Shown here piece after piece: positions 33,945 to 45,168 of a stretch of DNA of 64,000 nucleotides (position 1 is the stretch's first letter; each line of letters starts with the position of its first letter). The notes under the pieces were generated by a model. The model was not told the DNA's origin. It did not search any database and saw nothing but the letters and a program-made list of their open reading frames with translations. Position numbers and translations under genes: made by a program. Source of the DNA: Cryptomeria japonica (lineage: Eukaryota; Streptophyta; Pinopsida; Cupressales; Cupressaceae); the NCBI RefSeq assembly GCF_030272615.1, contig NC_081410.1, forward strand, positions 127,395,140-127,459,139. The letters run 5' to 3'.

Positions 33945-34132
33945 TTTTTCAAGACATTTTTTTATTATTAAGCATTTTTTCAGGACATTTTTTAATTTTA
34001 TGGATTTTTTTAGGACATTTTCAAGGCTTTTTTTTAATTTTAAGGAATTTTTTTCAAGACATTTTTAAATTTTTAAAGATTTTTTTCAAGTCATTTTTTC
34101 AGCTTTTAAGGATTTTTTTCCAAGCATTTTTT
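33945..34132. repeat. T-rich minisatellite, about 32-bp period
   Basis: Five to six degenerate units of TTTTTTCAAGACATTTTT followed by AATTTTTAAGGA. On the minus strand it is an A-rich array inside the leader of the non-autonomous LTR element to its right. Confidence 0.75.
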
Positions 34133-35700
34133 TAACTCTACTCTAAAAAGAGATGAAGGCTAGTGAAGGACTGAAGAAGCCTCCAAACTAGAGAATGTTC
34201 CAGAAAACAGGAACAAAGGATGAACATGAAAAACACCACTAAAGTATGAAGTTGCAAACACTGTTGATCTAAAGAATCTCCACTGAAATAGAAGATGATT
34301 AGGTAGAGAAGACTGTAATCTGCATGAGTGCCCTCAAATAACACTATTCAAATCAGATGGCAAACAAAGGCGAACAACTGAACTTGAAGATACAGATGGA
34401 AAGAAACACCAAATTCAGAAGAGATGATCAATCAAAGATGGAAGGTTGCCTCCAAAAATAGGAATGAAAGAATGTCCATATGGTAAATGATCTATCTCAC
34501 CGAAATGCATAGGTAACCAACCATTGCATCTGCCTAGCACATAGGAACAAATATTGAATACGTATCTCACTCCAACGAACCAAGGAAGCATTAGAAACAA
34601 CAACCAACAGGAGAACCCCCCCATAATGTTGACAAGGGAAAAGTGACAGGTACACTGAAACTGAATGCCAATAAAAACTGCATGACGAAGAACCAGGAAC
34701 ATCGAGAGTGAAACAGAAAGTACAAACACATATAAAGGCTAGTGTCATGGAAGGAACACACATCATGAGGTAATGTTATGGAAGGAACACTCTCATGACA
34801 AAGGTAGATGGCAGACAAAGGAAAACATCAAACCCCCTATGGCTTATAATCAAGTGTGAGTACAATAAACACAAGATGTGCAAGATCCCAAGCATGCAAA
34901 GCATAGTGGCACTTTATCTCAATGCGTTTGCAAAAAAAAATGCTTACAATAAAGGCTCAAAATGTCAAAAAAAAGGCACAATACTAGAAATACATGAAGA
35001 ACAACTAAAAACAAGTCATCCCACGCAAACGAGAAGTTTCCATGATGTCATATGTCCAAGTAGTTCACCAGAGGTGTGAAAACACAAAAAATTGAATAAA
35101 ATATACCTAGAGTAAAATATAAAAAAAGTGCATGGATGGTCGTGAAGGTCTCTGAAAAATTGTCCCAACGCCGTTGGATAGCGAAAAACGAAGAAACTAG
35201 CAAAAAGATATGAGCTCAGGACTAAAAATAACACCTCTGACTTAAAATGCTATATAATGTACCAACACAAAAACCAGATGATAAAACCCACAAATCTAGA
35301 AAGTAGATGAAACCAACTTTCCGATGATATCTTGTTTGCCAGAAAATGATATCGCATGCCCAAGTTATGGCCAAAACAAAAAAACCCTCTTTTAGGGCAC
35401 AAAGACGGTCTAAAGGGGTCATTGTGCAGTCTATACTGCTGACATCAACATGATGCCATGTTGATGTCAACAATTAAAAATTTAAAAAATCCCTTAAAAA
35501 ATGGTCGTACAGATTTTCGTGCCTCAAAAAACGTGTCATTTAAAAAAAATGTCTCAAAATTTGTGCTCCCAAAAAGGGCTTAAAACAAAAAAAAAATCCC
35601 AGAAAAAAAACTCCCCAGATGCAAATAAAAAAAACTCTAAAAAACTTGAAACCCTCCTAAAAATCTTCTGAAAATTAGGAACAAGTAGCAACAGATGTAG
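34133..35700 (-). other. Internal region of a non-autonomous LTR element (no domains)
   Basis: Lies on the minus-strand downstream side of a clear primer site and LTR. It should carry gag if the element were autonomous, but no gag, protease, RT or integrase pattern was found. Several short minus-strand open stretches (34138-35760) have no motif. I treat it as non-coding leader of a large derivative. No matching 3' LTR is seen to the left. Confidence 0.5.
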
Positions 35701-35712
35701 GCTCTGATACCA
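35701..35712 (-). other. Primer binding site (initiator-Met tRNA type)
   Basis: Minus strand TGGTATCAGAGC, the exact consensus for plant LTR elements primed by initiator-Met tRNA, directly adjoining an LTR end (TTCTTCA). Confidence 0.85.
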
Positions 35713-36050
35713 TGAAGAAGTTGAGAAATACAACTTCAGAGATCCCAATAATACCTGCAAGCAAAATACCTATCACAAGAGAAGAATGGAGGCAAAAAAA
35801 CAATAGTGGCTCTGAAGAAAAAGATTATCATTCAGAGAGGGAACCAAATAAAAAGTACAATACAATCTTTATAAAAGGAGATTAGCAACCCTAAAGGTGT
35901 GCAACCCTAAAGAAACCCTAAAGGGATAATGTGTATTTAATAATTAGAATACCTACAATATTATTAAATGCCTAAGTTTAGCTTAAGCGTAGTAGACTAA
36001 TAATTAAATAAATAATTATTAGCCACAACATGATAAATCTAACAGTTACA
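35713..36050 (-). repeat. 338-bp LTR of the non-autonomous element
   Basis: On the minus strand it starts TGTAACTGTTAG (36050) and ends AACTTCTTCA (35713), flush with the primer site. It has a TATA-like TTTATAAAGATTG near 35870. The right-hand end is set by the TG/CA rule only, without a second copy to confirm it. Confidence 0.6.
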
Positions 36051-37297
36051 GACTATGATGTAGGATTTTTACAACCTTGTTGGAGTATGACTCACAATTT
36101 GAAACCTTAAAGTGCTCTTGCCTTTTCAAAAAAGGAAAATTTGAAGACTTGGCTAAAGGAAAATGAAATGAGTTCTAAAACATCTTTCAGAGTTTGAAAA
36201 GGTTCCCACAACCTTGTCAGCACTCAAAACAATGTTTCTTCCTCACAAGTAAAGATACAAAAAGACTTAAAAGAGAAGCAAAAATAAAAAGAGGTTATGA
36301 AACCTCTATCAAAACCTAATACGGTTTTGAAAACCTAACAAGAGACCACTTTAGCACCAAGAGAAGACCTCACCTACCAACACTGGTAATGGTGTCAGCG
36401 AAGAGAGCAGTAAACATGACGATATTAAAGGGGTAAAGTGCACTCTAAAAATTGATCATTTACAAACACATTTATGCTAGAGCTTCACAAAGGGTTTAAA
36501 GAGTATAGAAAAGTTGCATAGAGGGGAATTGAGTTACTACAAAGAACAATTCAAAGCTAATAAACTTAAATTAAGCTAAATTGTAGGCAAATACTTATCA
36601 TGGTATCTCAATCATAGTTGTTGTAAATCAAGGTGAAGAAATCTTGCAATATGATATTAAATTAATTTTTTTGTAAATCTAAAACTAAATATTGATTGTT
36701 TAATAAAATGATTATAGAATCAAAGCAAAAAGAAGAAAACCATTATACATGAAACATCAAATTTACATGGAGAAGCCCTTTAATTTTAAAAATCCACAAT
36801 ATAGAGGAAAGTATATAAATAATTAATGAATATTACAACAACAATACACTTCTCTGTAACCCCTTTTAAAATCCGACAACACTCCATTACCCTGCACAAC
36901 TAAACAATTTTAAATAAACAACTCTAACTTAAGGCCCCACTTTAGAGAAATTTGTGAGGATGAATACCATTGTGGCATCACCAAACAATAGGCAATAAAA
37001 GCACCTAGAAAAACTCATGCCTACCTCCCATAATAGCCTCTTACAACTGTCATATGGCATCTAGCTAATTTAGGCACCCCTTGACCAATATAGGAGTCTC
37101 GATCATAAGTTCTTGTCATGGGAAACAATAATGACTATCATAACCGTCATACATGAAATTAAAACTCTTGACAAGTGTCCAAGCACCTCAAAATAGGAGA
37201 TTCCAAAAGAGGACCCTAGTTATTTTGTCCTTTTCCCAAAAGATAAATGGTAAAAGTAACTTCAACATTACATGGTCTCTTTCACCACTATTGACTA
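36051..37297. other. Probably old copia LTR DNA, no gene
   Basis: No coding region. The right part (about 36650-37297) is likely the 3' LTR of copia remnant C on the minus strand, because a purine tract of that element ends at 37504. The LTR's outer end was not found. Confidence 0.4.
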
Positions 37298-37537
37298 AAT
37301 GATTTGATCTCTTATGGTAAAAATTGAAAATGAAATTAGGAACTAATTAAATAAAGTATTTACAAGGTTGATGACACCTAAATCCTAAAATTTTCCCACT
37401 TGACATCATACATTATAAATGATTTGATCTCTTATTGTAAAAATTAAAAATGAAATTAGGAACTAATTAAATAAAGTATTTACAAGGTTGATGACACCTA
37501 AATCCTAAAATTTTCCCACTTGACATCATACATTATA
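37298..37537. repeat. 120-bp tandem duplication across the copia C purine tract and LTR start
   Basis: Units 37298-37417 and 37418-37537 differ at only a few bases (TATGG/TATTG, TTGAAA/TTAAAA). On the minus strand each includes the purine tract AAGTGGGAAAATTTTAGG and the first bases of the LTR, so the element has two tandem primer tracts. Confidence 0.85.
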
Positions 37538-37599
37538 TATTACACCATAGATATATATAATACAAATTAATAACAATGATGAATTTATCCATGGTCATA

Positions 37600-38640
37600 G
37601 GCTTCATGAGAGAATCTCCAACATTATCCAAAGTGTCAACTTTTTCAATAAATACCTATCCACTCTCAACCATCTCTCGCATACAGTGATACAAAACATC
37701 AACATGTTTAGGATGAGCATGATAAATAGGATTTTTTGCCAAACATATGCCACTTTGACTATCACATCCAATCTTCACTATCCTGCAATACAATCACCAA
37801 GTCTTTGTAACCAAAACTCCTTGGAAGGGACAACATGGTTGTAGGTTGCATTTTACTCATCTAGGTCACTACACCTCCAAACAAAGTAAACACATAGCCA
37901 CGAGTGGACCTTTGATTGTCTAAGTCACCTGTCCAATCTACATCAACAAAACCTTGCATGCTCAATGACTTATCCACATCATCAATACCATTATGAAATA
38001 AAAAATTATCAAAAGTACCTCACAAGTACCTTAATACCCTTTTAACAAAATTCCAATGTTCTTTACCTAGGTTAGACATAAACCTGCTTAGAACTCCCAC
38101 TTCTTGGGCTATATTTGGTCTAATGCAAACCATTGCATACATTAAACTACCACTGACACTAGCATAAGTAACATTAGAAATCTCTTTAATATCATCATTA
38201 AAATTAGGACATATGTCTAAACTCAACCTAGTACCAATGAGAAATGGGATACTTGCTAGTTTACAATCTTGAATATTAAATCTCTACAAAATAGTGTCAA
38301 CATACTTACTCTAACATAACCAAATCTTTCTGTGAACTTAATCCTTGATGATCTCCATCCCAAGAATATATCTAGCATCCCCTGAGTCCTTCATATCAAA
38401 TGTGCCAGGAGGCTAAGTTTGGAGCTCTTTGATCATCGCCTTATTGTTACCAATAAACAACATGAATTCAACATACAAGATAATAATTAATAACCAATTA
38501 TCAATAACCTTAATATAAACTTAGTCATCCTCTTCACTTCTAAAATAACCCAAATTTAATGCAAATACATCAAACTTTTGGTACCACATCTTGGGTGACT
38601 ATTGAACAAACCGTATAATGACTGATTTAACCTGCAAACC
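37600..38640 (-). pseudogene. Ty1/copia remnant C: RT end and RNase H (decayed)
   Basis: Minus strand from 38625: NQSLYGLFNSHPRCGTKS, then a decayed RT core with FMLFIGNNKAMIKELQ (YVDD is lost), FDMKDSGDARYILGMEIIKD, KYVDTIL, and an open stretch 38226-38020 (NVTYASVSGSLMYAMVCIRPN and SRFMSNLGKEHW). RNase H follows: GFVDVDWTGDLDNQRSTRGYVF near 37920. The order and motifs are those of a copia pol C-terminus. The element is cut on the right, where an unrelated plus-strand ORF begins. Confidence 0.78.
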
Positions 38641-41600
38641 AAGTTTGATCTGGCAAAAATTGAAGAAGATTATGTTAGGTTGAGGAAAACCTACAAGAAA
38701 GATGAGCTCCCACTATACAGAAAGCGAGGTTTCAATAATAGGGTTATGGAAATTGTGGGAAATGAATCATTTGTTATTGATTAATTTTAGGTTTATTCTC
38801 AAAGAACATATTTTTCCTTATGCCAAATACTAGGAGAAGATGCAAAGGATAAAAATGCCAGTTGCTTTGATGTATATGGCCATGAGGATACAAAATTCTG
38901 AGTTGAATCTTGAATTTGACTTTTCCCTAGAAATTGAAAGGAGAATTCACAAGAAATTTGGTAAGATGAAAGAGAAGAAGGGATCATGTGACATCCAACA
39001 TCACTCATTGTTATGTCATTTGATTTTATATCAAAATAGGAAACCTTTGGAATAGAAAATGAAATTGGGAATGGTGGTCAATATGGGAAACCAAATGCTC
39101 ATTCAGATGTGGTGCTATGTGTGGGATAAAAGATGTAAAAATAATAGTTACATAACATTCCATGATGTGTTTATTGTCTCAGTGATGCATTCTCTTAACC
39201 ACCCTATTGAAATATTATCTCCTAAGAACATGGAATTAATAAGGCCTTTTGTCATGGAACCTGAAGTAGGGCATACACATAATTTCAGAGATCGGTTTAT
39301 ATTGTTGAATATACATTGATTAAGGTATATGGTTATCCATAGGCTCCTCATCACTTGCCATTGTTTGTTTCTGACAGAAAAACATTCATATACTTTATGT
39401 GGCAAATGATGTGAATGTAAAAGAAGGTAATGGAGAGACAGAAGAAGGAGACCTTTCTACCCCATCTCACTAGGTATGCTAGATTTTCTATTAGATATGA
39501 TGTCCTTGAGGAATTGCAAGGATATATAAGAACAAATTATTATTTGAAATTGGGATAGGAGAGATTATGTGATCCTGAAGGTCACATTGATTTTTTCAAA
39601 TGGAAAATATTAACCAATATGGGGGTTACCCATGAAGTGTTATTTGATGAAGATGTAATTAGGGATTATGTTACCTTTGATGATATTTTTCAAAGAAGAA
39701 AGTGAAATATTCTGATAAATTTAGAGGAAGAGAAAAGGAAAAAGGATCCATGTTTCCCATGATTTTTTGCAGAGGAAAATAACATCCTTAAAAATATTGA
39801 TCTATATCTTAATAACTTAAAAAGATTATATGGATAATCTATTGAAAGTGACCCACCCACCAAACTATAAAATTTGCTTGAAAAGAGACCCAAAGGAGTT
39901 ATAATTAATGATACTCCTAATGTTGTGTCTGTTCAGGAATCTTCACCTAGTCCACCCCCATTGAAAAAACCAAATAAAGATGATCTTGTATTGTTGGTAC
40001 CATATGATGACACTGAAGGGGTAGGTGATATAGGTGATGCTATTAGCACCTTGAAAGCTTTAAAGTATGATGAGGGAGTTGATCAAACCCAAGGATCACC
40101 CCCAAGATATGAAGAGGAAGCACATGGACATAGGACTCGAACTGAGGGAGAGGCATTACCCGAACATCATAAGGATGAAAGGATTGCCACATCTATGAGA
40201 TTCATTGAGGGCGATGAATTCATTAAGACACCTGAATTTAAATATTTTGGATCAAAATGAAGATGAAAGAATTTAAAGAGAAAAAGCAGATGAATATAAT
40301 GAGTGTTGATGAGTCTCAACATGATGAGATTGCTTTGCAAACCTTTAGGAAATTGAGGTTTGATGACATAGATGTCACCCTAGATGAGGCTAGAGATATG
40401 GTGCTAAAAAATAATATGTTTATTATTCCAGGGATGACAATGGAACATATATTTTTATTGGATCAATTCGAACACCAAGAAGACCCCATGATGGTTGCAG
40501 AATTTGATTAAAAATAAGGGGTGAGTGGAACAAGGTATAACCCCCAGACATAGACTTTAGCTGCATGGGTGAAATTCAAGAGTACAAACAAGCCTAAATT
40601 GGTTGATATAGTTAAAAAAACTAAAGGGACTGCTATACTCAAGAAACTCAAAGATACTTCTCCCTTGGAGGCTGCCATAACGACTATGCACTCTGCTATG
40701 TTTACTAGAGATTTTGCAAAGAACATGCAACAAAAATTGGTTGAATATGAAAAAATTCAAGTTGACCTGAATGAAGAAATCAACAAATTGTATATTGAAA
40801 ATGTTGGTTGAAGGATCACTTGAAAATTGGTGAGGCAAATCAAAGTAAAGAATCATTCTTCACAAGTGTGCAGTACCAAAGCCCACTGATGACACTGTTG
40901 ACAGCAAAAATGGATTGAAGAGAGAGAATTATAAAAAATGAAATTCAAGAGCTGAAAAGGATGAATGAATATACTAAACAAAGAATGTCAAAACAATCTC
41001 TCTCTATATTTGAAAAGGTGTTGATACATAGGGTTAAATATATGATAGATAGGCTAGAGGATGTGCATAAAATCTATGAATCGCTATTAAAGACATTGGA
41101 AATATTCAAAGAAAATAAGCCTGTACTAGAATCATTATACAAAAGGTGGCAACTAGTACACCATACTTTGATCACTCTGTGTAAAGTGATGCAAAGATAT
41201 CCAAATGCCCCTCCTGCCATAAAAACAAAGAGAAAATGGTGAAGATTGTAATTCATGAGCTTAAGTATATTTCTACAGATGAACCCAAGATAAAAGCCAA
41301 AGTTGACTCATTCCACACATTTAAGTATTGGACCATTCCACCAATTATTGACCAAGACAAACATGTCAAAGACTTTAATGACTGGAAGAGTGAATTTAGT
41401 CAAATGGTTCCACAGATCCTTACACATATGCAAGAAGACAAAGATGTCAATATTCAAAGCCTTAATCTCTTCCTAGATAGGATAATCATGTTGGACAATG
41501 GATATACTAGATTCATCTTTGAGGTGCATGGGATCATATATAAGAGGTTGAAGGATCACTTAGTCAACGTCCCAGATGTGAAAAAATATAAATGGCCTAG

Positions 41601-41665
41601 TGATTATGATGTGTACTAATGGGAGAGTCTATATTTGAATCCCTATGAGGAATGATGCAGTTCAA
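38641..41665 (+). pseudogene. Decayed relative of the LTR-encoded ORF of the giant element
   Basis: Plus-strand coding traces in many pieces that match, in order, the roughly 1,200-residue protein coded in the giant element's LTRs. SLCQILGEDAKDKN matches ALCQVLGEDAEEN. SLLCHLILY and MLIQMWCYVWDKR match SLLMHFFLF and MPIQLWSTVLSWDRE. YESLLKTLEIFKENKPVLESLYKRW matches the YNSVGKVMEIWNELRRDKAILTPIFDKW block (compare by key residues Y, EIW/EIF, L, KW). The C-terminal KWPSDYDVY...WESLY matches SWPTEETYNEWEVKY. Identity is low but the order is kept over 3 kb. Function is unknown. Frameshifts and stops show it is dead. Confidence 0.6.
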
Positions 41666-42467
41666 TAACAACTGGTGAATACAAAGCTCACACCAACTTT
41701 CAATAAAACCTTGTTAGGCCAACAAGTCACGAGTTGCTCTTCGGATTATGAAGAAACGGAGTTGTGTTCGTGTCCACCATCTTTTATTTATATTTTAGTT
41801 GTTTTATGTTATGATAACTTTTCTTTAGTTGCAATTAGTTGAAACAATATAATTATATTATGTTAACTTTTAAAATGAAGCAGCATGTCTTTTCAATTTT
41901 GGGTTGGGTAACTAAATAGTTTCTTTTTAATGGTTTGAAGCTTGTCGCTTCTCGCATTTTTCATATAAGGGAGAAACCAAGACCACATAAGGGGTTGGAG
42001 GAAGCTTAAGGAGAACATCTGCATCAATCTATAATACCTTTTTTGTAGTGACAATAATATAATGCAAGAATCTTGTGTCTAGATTCTAATTCCAATTGTT
42101 TATGGAGAGAATTGGATAAATGTTGTTTGGTTGTCTCCAGGTAGATTCCTTTCTTGTTATTTAGTTCAATATATCAAGGATATTTTTTATTTATCAAAGC
42201 AACTATCTTGTTGTGTGTGATTTATTCAATTGGTTTCTACAAGGCAGAATTAAATTCACTTGATAAGTCACAATAATTTGAAAGTATTTCTTGGATTAAA
42301 AAGAAGAACCTAATAACATTACATTTATGCAAGGCATGAACAAATAAAGTGTGAAACTATTTCAGATACAATCAAAAGGAATATGCTTATCATTTAGACT
42401 TTGTTGCCCTATAGAGAAGGCATCAATCTCAATTGTTCTCAGGATTTCTTTGATGAATAATGATGAA
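41666..42467. other. Non-coding tail of the decayed LTR relative
   Basis: No gene. It follows the decayed accessory ORF as the post-ORF part of an LTR would. Short resemblance to the post-ORF region of the giant LTR (CTTCGGA...GTGTCCA-like) was noticed but is weak. Confidence 0.35.
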
Positions 42468-42704
42468 AAGCAGATACCCTAACTGGTACTGAGAGGGGAG
42501 GGGGGTGAATCAGTATAGTCAAAGACTTTCTGACAATATTTTCAAGCTAAAACAACACGAATTGGCTGTCTTCATTACTGAACTTAACCATGGCAATATT
42601 AGTTAAACACAGTAAGACTTCAGACAACATAGACCGGTAAGTTTGAACACTTCAAATACATTTAATACTTGATAGCTACTTTATCCATAAACATATGTGT
42701 AGTC
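42468..42704 (-). repeat. Copia LTR end fragment
   Basis: On the minus strand it ends with CTGATTCACCCCCC...CCTCTCAGTACCAGTTAGG (42474-42513), the same end block as the two solo LTRs and copia A. Only about 230 bases remain before another LTR begins. Confidence 0.6.
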
Positions 42705-42991
42705 ACATAAATCTGTCCACTTAATTAAATGAATATTTAGTATTTATTTGATTTTTCAACTATCAATCAATAATTAATTAAATTAATATTTAATTAATTC
42801 ATCTTAACCCTCTTCTCCTATTAATTAAATAAATTATTCATTTTATTTGATTTAATTCACTTAACCAAATTCAGACCATTAATTAAATAAATAAATCATA
42901 TTTGTTTAATTAAATCTTCTCTCACATTTAAATAAATTAATATTTATTTAAAACCCCCAAAATCCCATCTCTCACATTTAAATAAATTAAC

Positions 42992-43149
42992 ATTTATTTA
43001 AATCACCTTTATCCTCCACCCACTTGCATTTTCCTACAAATGCAAGTTGCACAACTATTTTAAATAAATTATTTATTTAAATCACCTTTATCCTCCACCC
43101 ACTTGCATTTTCCTACAAATGCAAGTTGCACAACTATTTTTAAAATCCT
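42992..43149. repeat. 79-bp tandem repeat with hairpin, 2 copies
   Basis: Two nearly identical 79-bp units. Each contains ACTTGCATTT-TCCTAC-AAATGCAAGT, a perfect 10-bp inverted repeat with a 6-base loop. A lone ACTTGCATTTTCCTAC half-copy appears again at about 43457. Confidence 0.8.
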
Positions 43150-43171
43150 ATTTATCCTCACCCACTTGAAA

Positions 43172-43335
43172 CCTTTAATGGTTTCCCTTAAAGTCTTCAA
43201 ACTTAATGGCTTCCCTTAAAGTCTTCTTAAGACTTTAATGGTTTCCCTTAAAGTCTTCAAATTTAATGGCTTCCTTCTAGAGTCTTCTCAAACCTTTAAT
43301 GGTTTCCCTTAAAGTCTTCAAGCATTTAATGCTTT
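43172..43335. repeat. About 30-bp minisatellite (TTTAATGGTTTCCCTTAAAG), 5-6 units
   Basis: Units start at about 43173, 43202, 43233, 43262, 43294 and 43324, alternating TTTAATGGTTTCCC and TTAATGGCTTCCC forms, so the higher-order period is about 60 bp. Confidence 0.8.
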
Positions 43336-45168
43336 ATCTTCCTTTTTCTCATTTAAATAAATTAATATTTATTTGAATATTTACCCAAATGAAAATTACA
43401 CCATTTAATTGAAATAAATGATTTTATTTTAATTGAAAATACCAAAATTCCTCCCACTTGCATTTTCCTACAAAATCCACTTGCATTCCTAAACCCCTTC
43501 TAGACTCTTCTAAACCCTTCTTAATTAACCTAATCCATCCCCTAAATATTGTCACATTCCTAAGCAAATTGGAGTCACTTCTCAAAAACTCCAAAGTCTT
43601 TGAAAAGCAATTAATGATTTGTGTGTTCAACAAATTAACCTATAAAGTCTTCCAAACCACTTATGGCTCTTACATGACCATTAATGGTTAATTCCACTTG
43701 CACCCATGGTTAAGGACTTTGACCCCTAACTTAACCCTCATGTAACCCATGTGTCTCTTCAAAGCATTTATTTCTTTGACTAGGGTAACCATCATGTCCC
43801 CTCAAGCATTTAATGCTCTTTATCTCTCCTCTCAAGCCTCCTCATGGTGACACTTGTCAACATAGGATTGGGTTGAAAGTCCTCACATGGATTGAATACC
43901 ATTCAATCCTCACCCTTGTTGAGATTACTCAATCTCAACCATCCATTGCTCCATTTTTCCTATAAATAGAGCCCATTTCTTCATAATCCAGATCCTGAAA
44001 ACTTATATGCATTTAACCTATAGGCATTTTAGAGAGCATTTAGCATAGCAAACTAAAATCTTGTTATTTTGGTTAAAAATCAATCATTTTAATAGCATCT
44101 AGTATATTAGCTTTTCATTTTACATTTGGAGCAAAATACTAAAATCTCAATCCTCCATAAGCAACCATAGTGCAAAAAGTTGCTGAGAGCTACACTATTT
44201 TGGAACTTGGAGAGGAGAGGAACAAGGTGTTTTCTTCAAAATCTGATTCCCTTCAATGTCCTTAGAATAATATGATCTAAGCTGGGTGCAGAGGAGACAT
44301 CAAAGATAAGGAAATTCCAGAGACAACATATGACAAGGTTTGATTAGACCTTCTACACTTCGGGCTTCCTTGGAGCCCAGGTGGGTATACCTTTGTGAAT
44401 TAACTTCACACTTTTAAAACAATAAACCCATAGCAAACCAGTCTAGAAAACCAGTGGATTTGCTCACCTTGAAATCAACTGAAAACCAAGAATGGAAACT
44501 ATACTTAATTTCAGCATTTTGATCAACAAAGTATGCAATAAACAACCTCGATTAATACCAGTGCCTTATCCAAGGTTACAGAGTCATCTAAACTCAAATA
44601 AAACTCCTGAAACAATATATCTTTATGCTTCCCTTCGGCTTGGTTTCCACTTAATCCTTATATATGCCTGACACATACAAGAATTCAATCATTCCAGACT
44701 AAGCTATGGTTCTCAAAATTCAAAGTTTCCTTCCAAAGAATTTACTGGTATAAGTGATCCCGCATATTTAATTTCCCTCCTAAAGAGAAAAGCTAACAAA
44801 CACTTATACTGAGATTGCTTTGCCATTCCATTTAAACTAAACAACCCTGGATTATTCAGAATAAAGATAGTAAATAAATTTGTGAACAAACTTGAAGACA
44901 ACACAAAGCTTTACTCAAAACCGATGGCCTGTATATTGATATTCATTTCAAGAAGTATTACAAGAAATTCTGATTCTCCATTTAAACATTGGAAAAACTC
45001 AGATAAATTTCTGCAACGTTTTCTTACAAAAATTTTGTGATCCCTCTCCCTCTAGTCCTGGTATCCATTTATAAAAATCATGGACGCACAAAGCTTCGGA
45101 CTTCTCGATGAGAGTTTGTTACAATTATTTCAAAAATTGAAGAGATTACAATTTTTGCGTAAAAGCAG

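Larger units (their letters stand above)
42705..44227 (+). repeat. LTR-like fragment, split by the giant element
   Basis: Begins near TGTGTAGTCACATAAATC, is AT-rich with TTAATTAAAT runs, and has a canonical TATA box CCTATAAATAGAGCCC at 43969-43984, so it looks like a plus-strand LTR promoter region. It ends where the giant element begins (44228), and its continuation should lie beyond the window on the right. Two tandem arrays lie within it. No coding frame is supported. Confidence 0.5.

Noticed and set aside
35701..35712. A tRNA gene at the tRNA-like motif
   Set aside because: Only the 12-base primer-site complement is present, without cloverleaf sequence.
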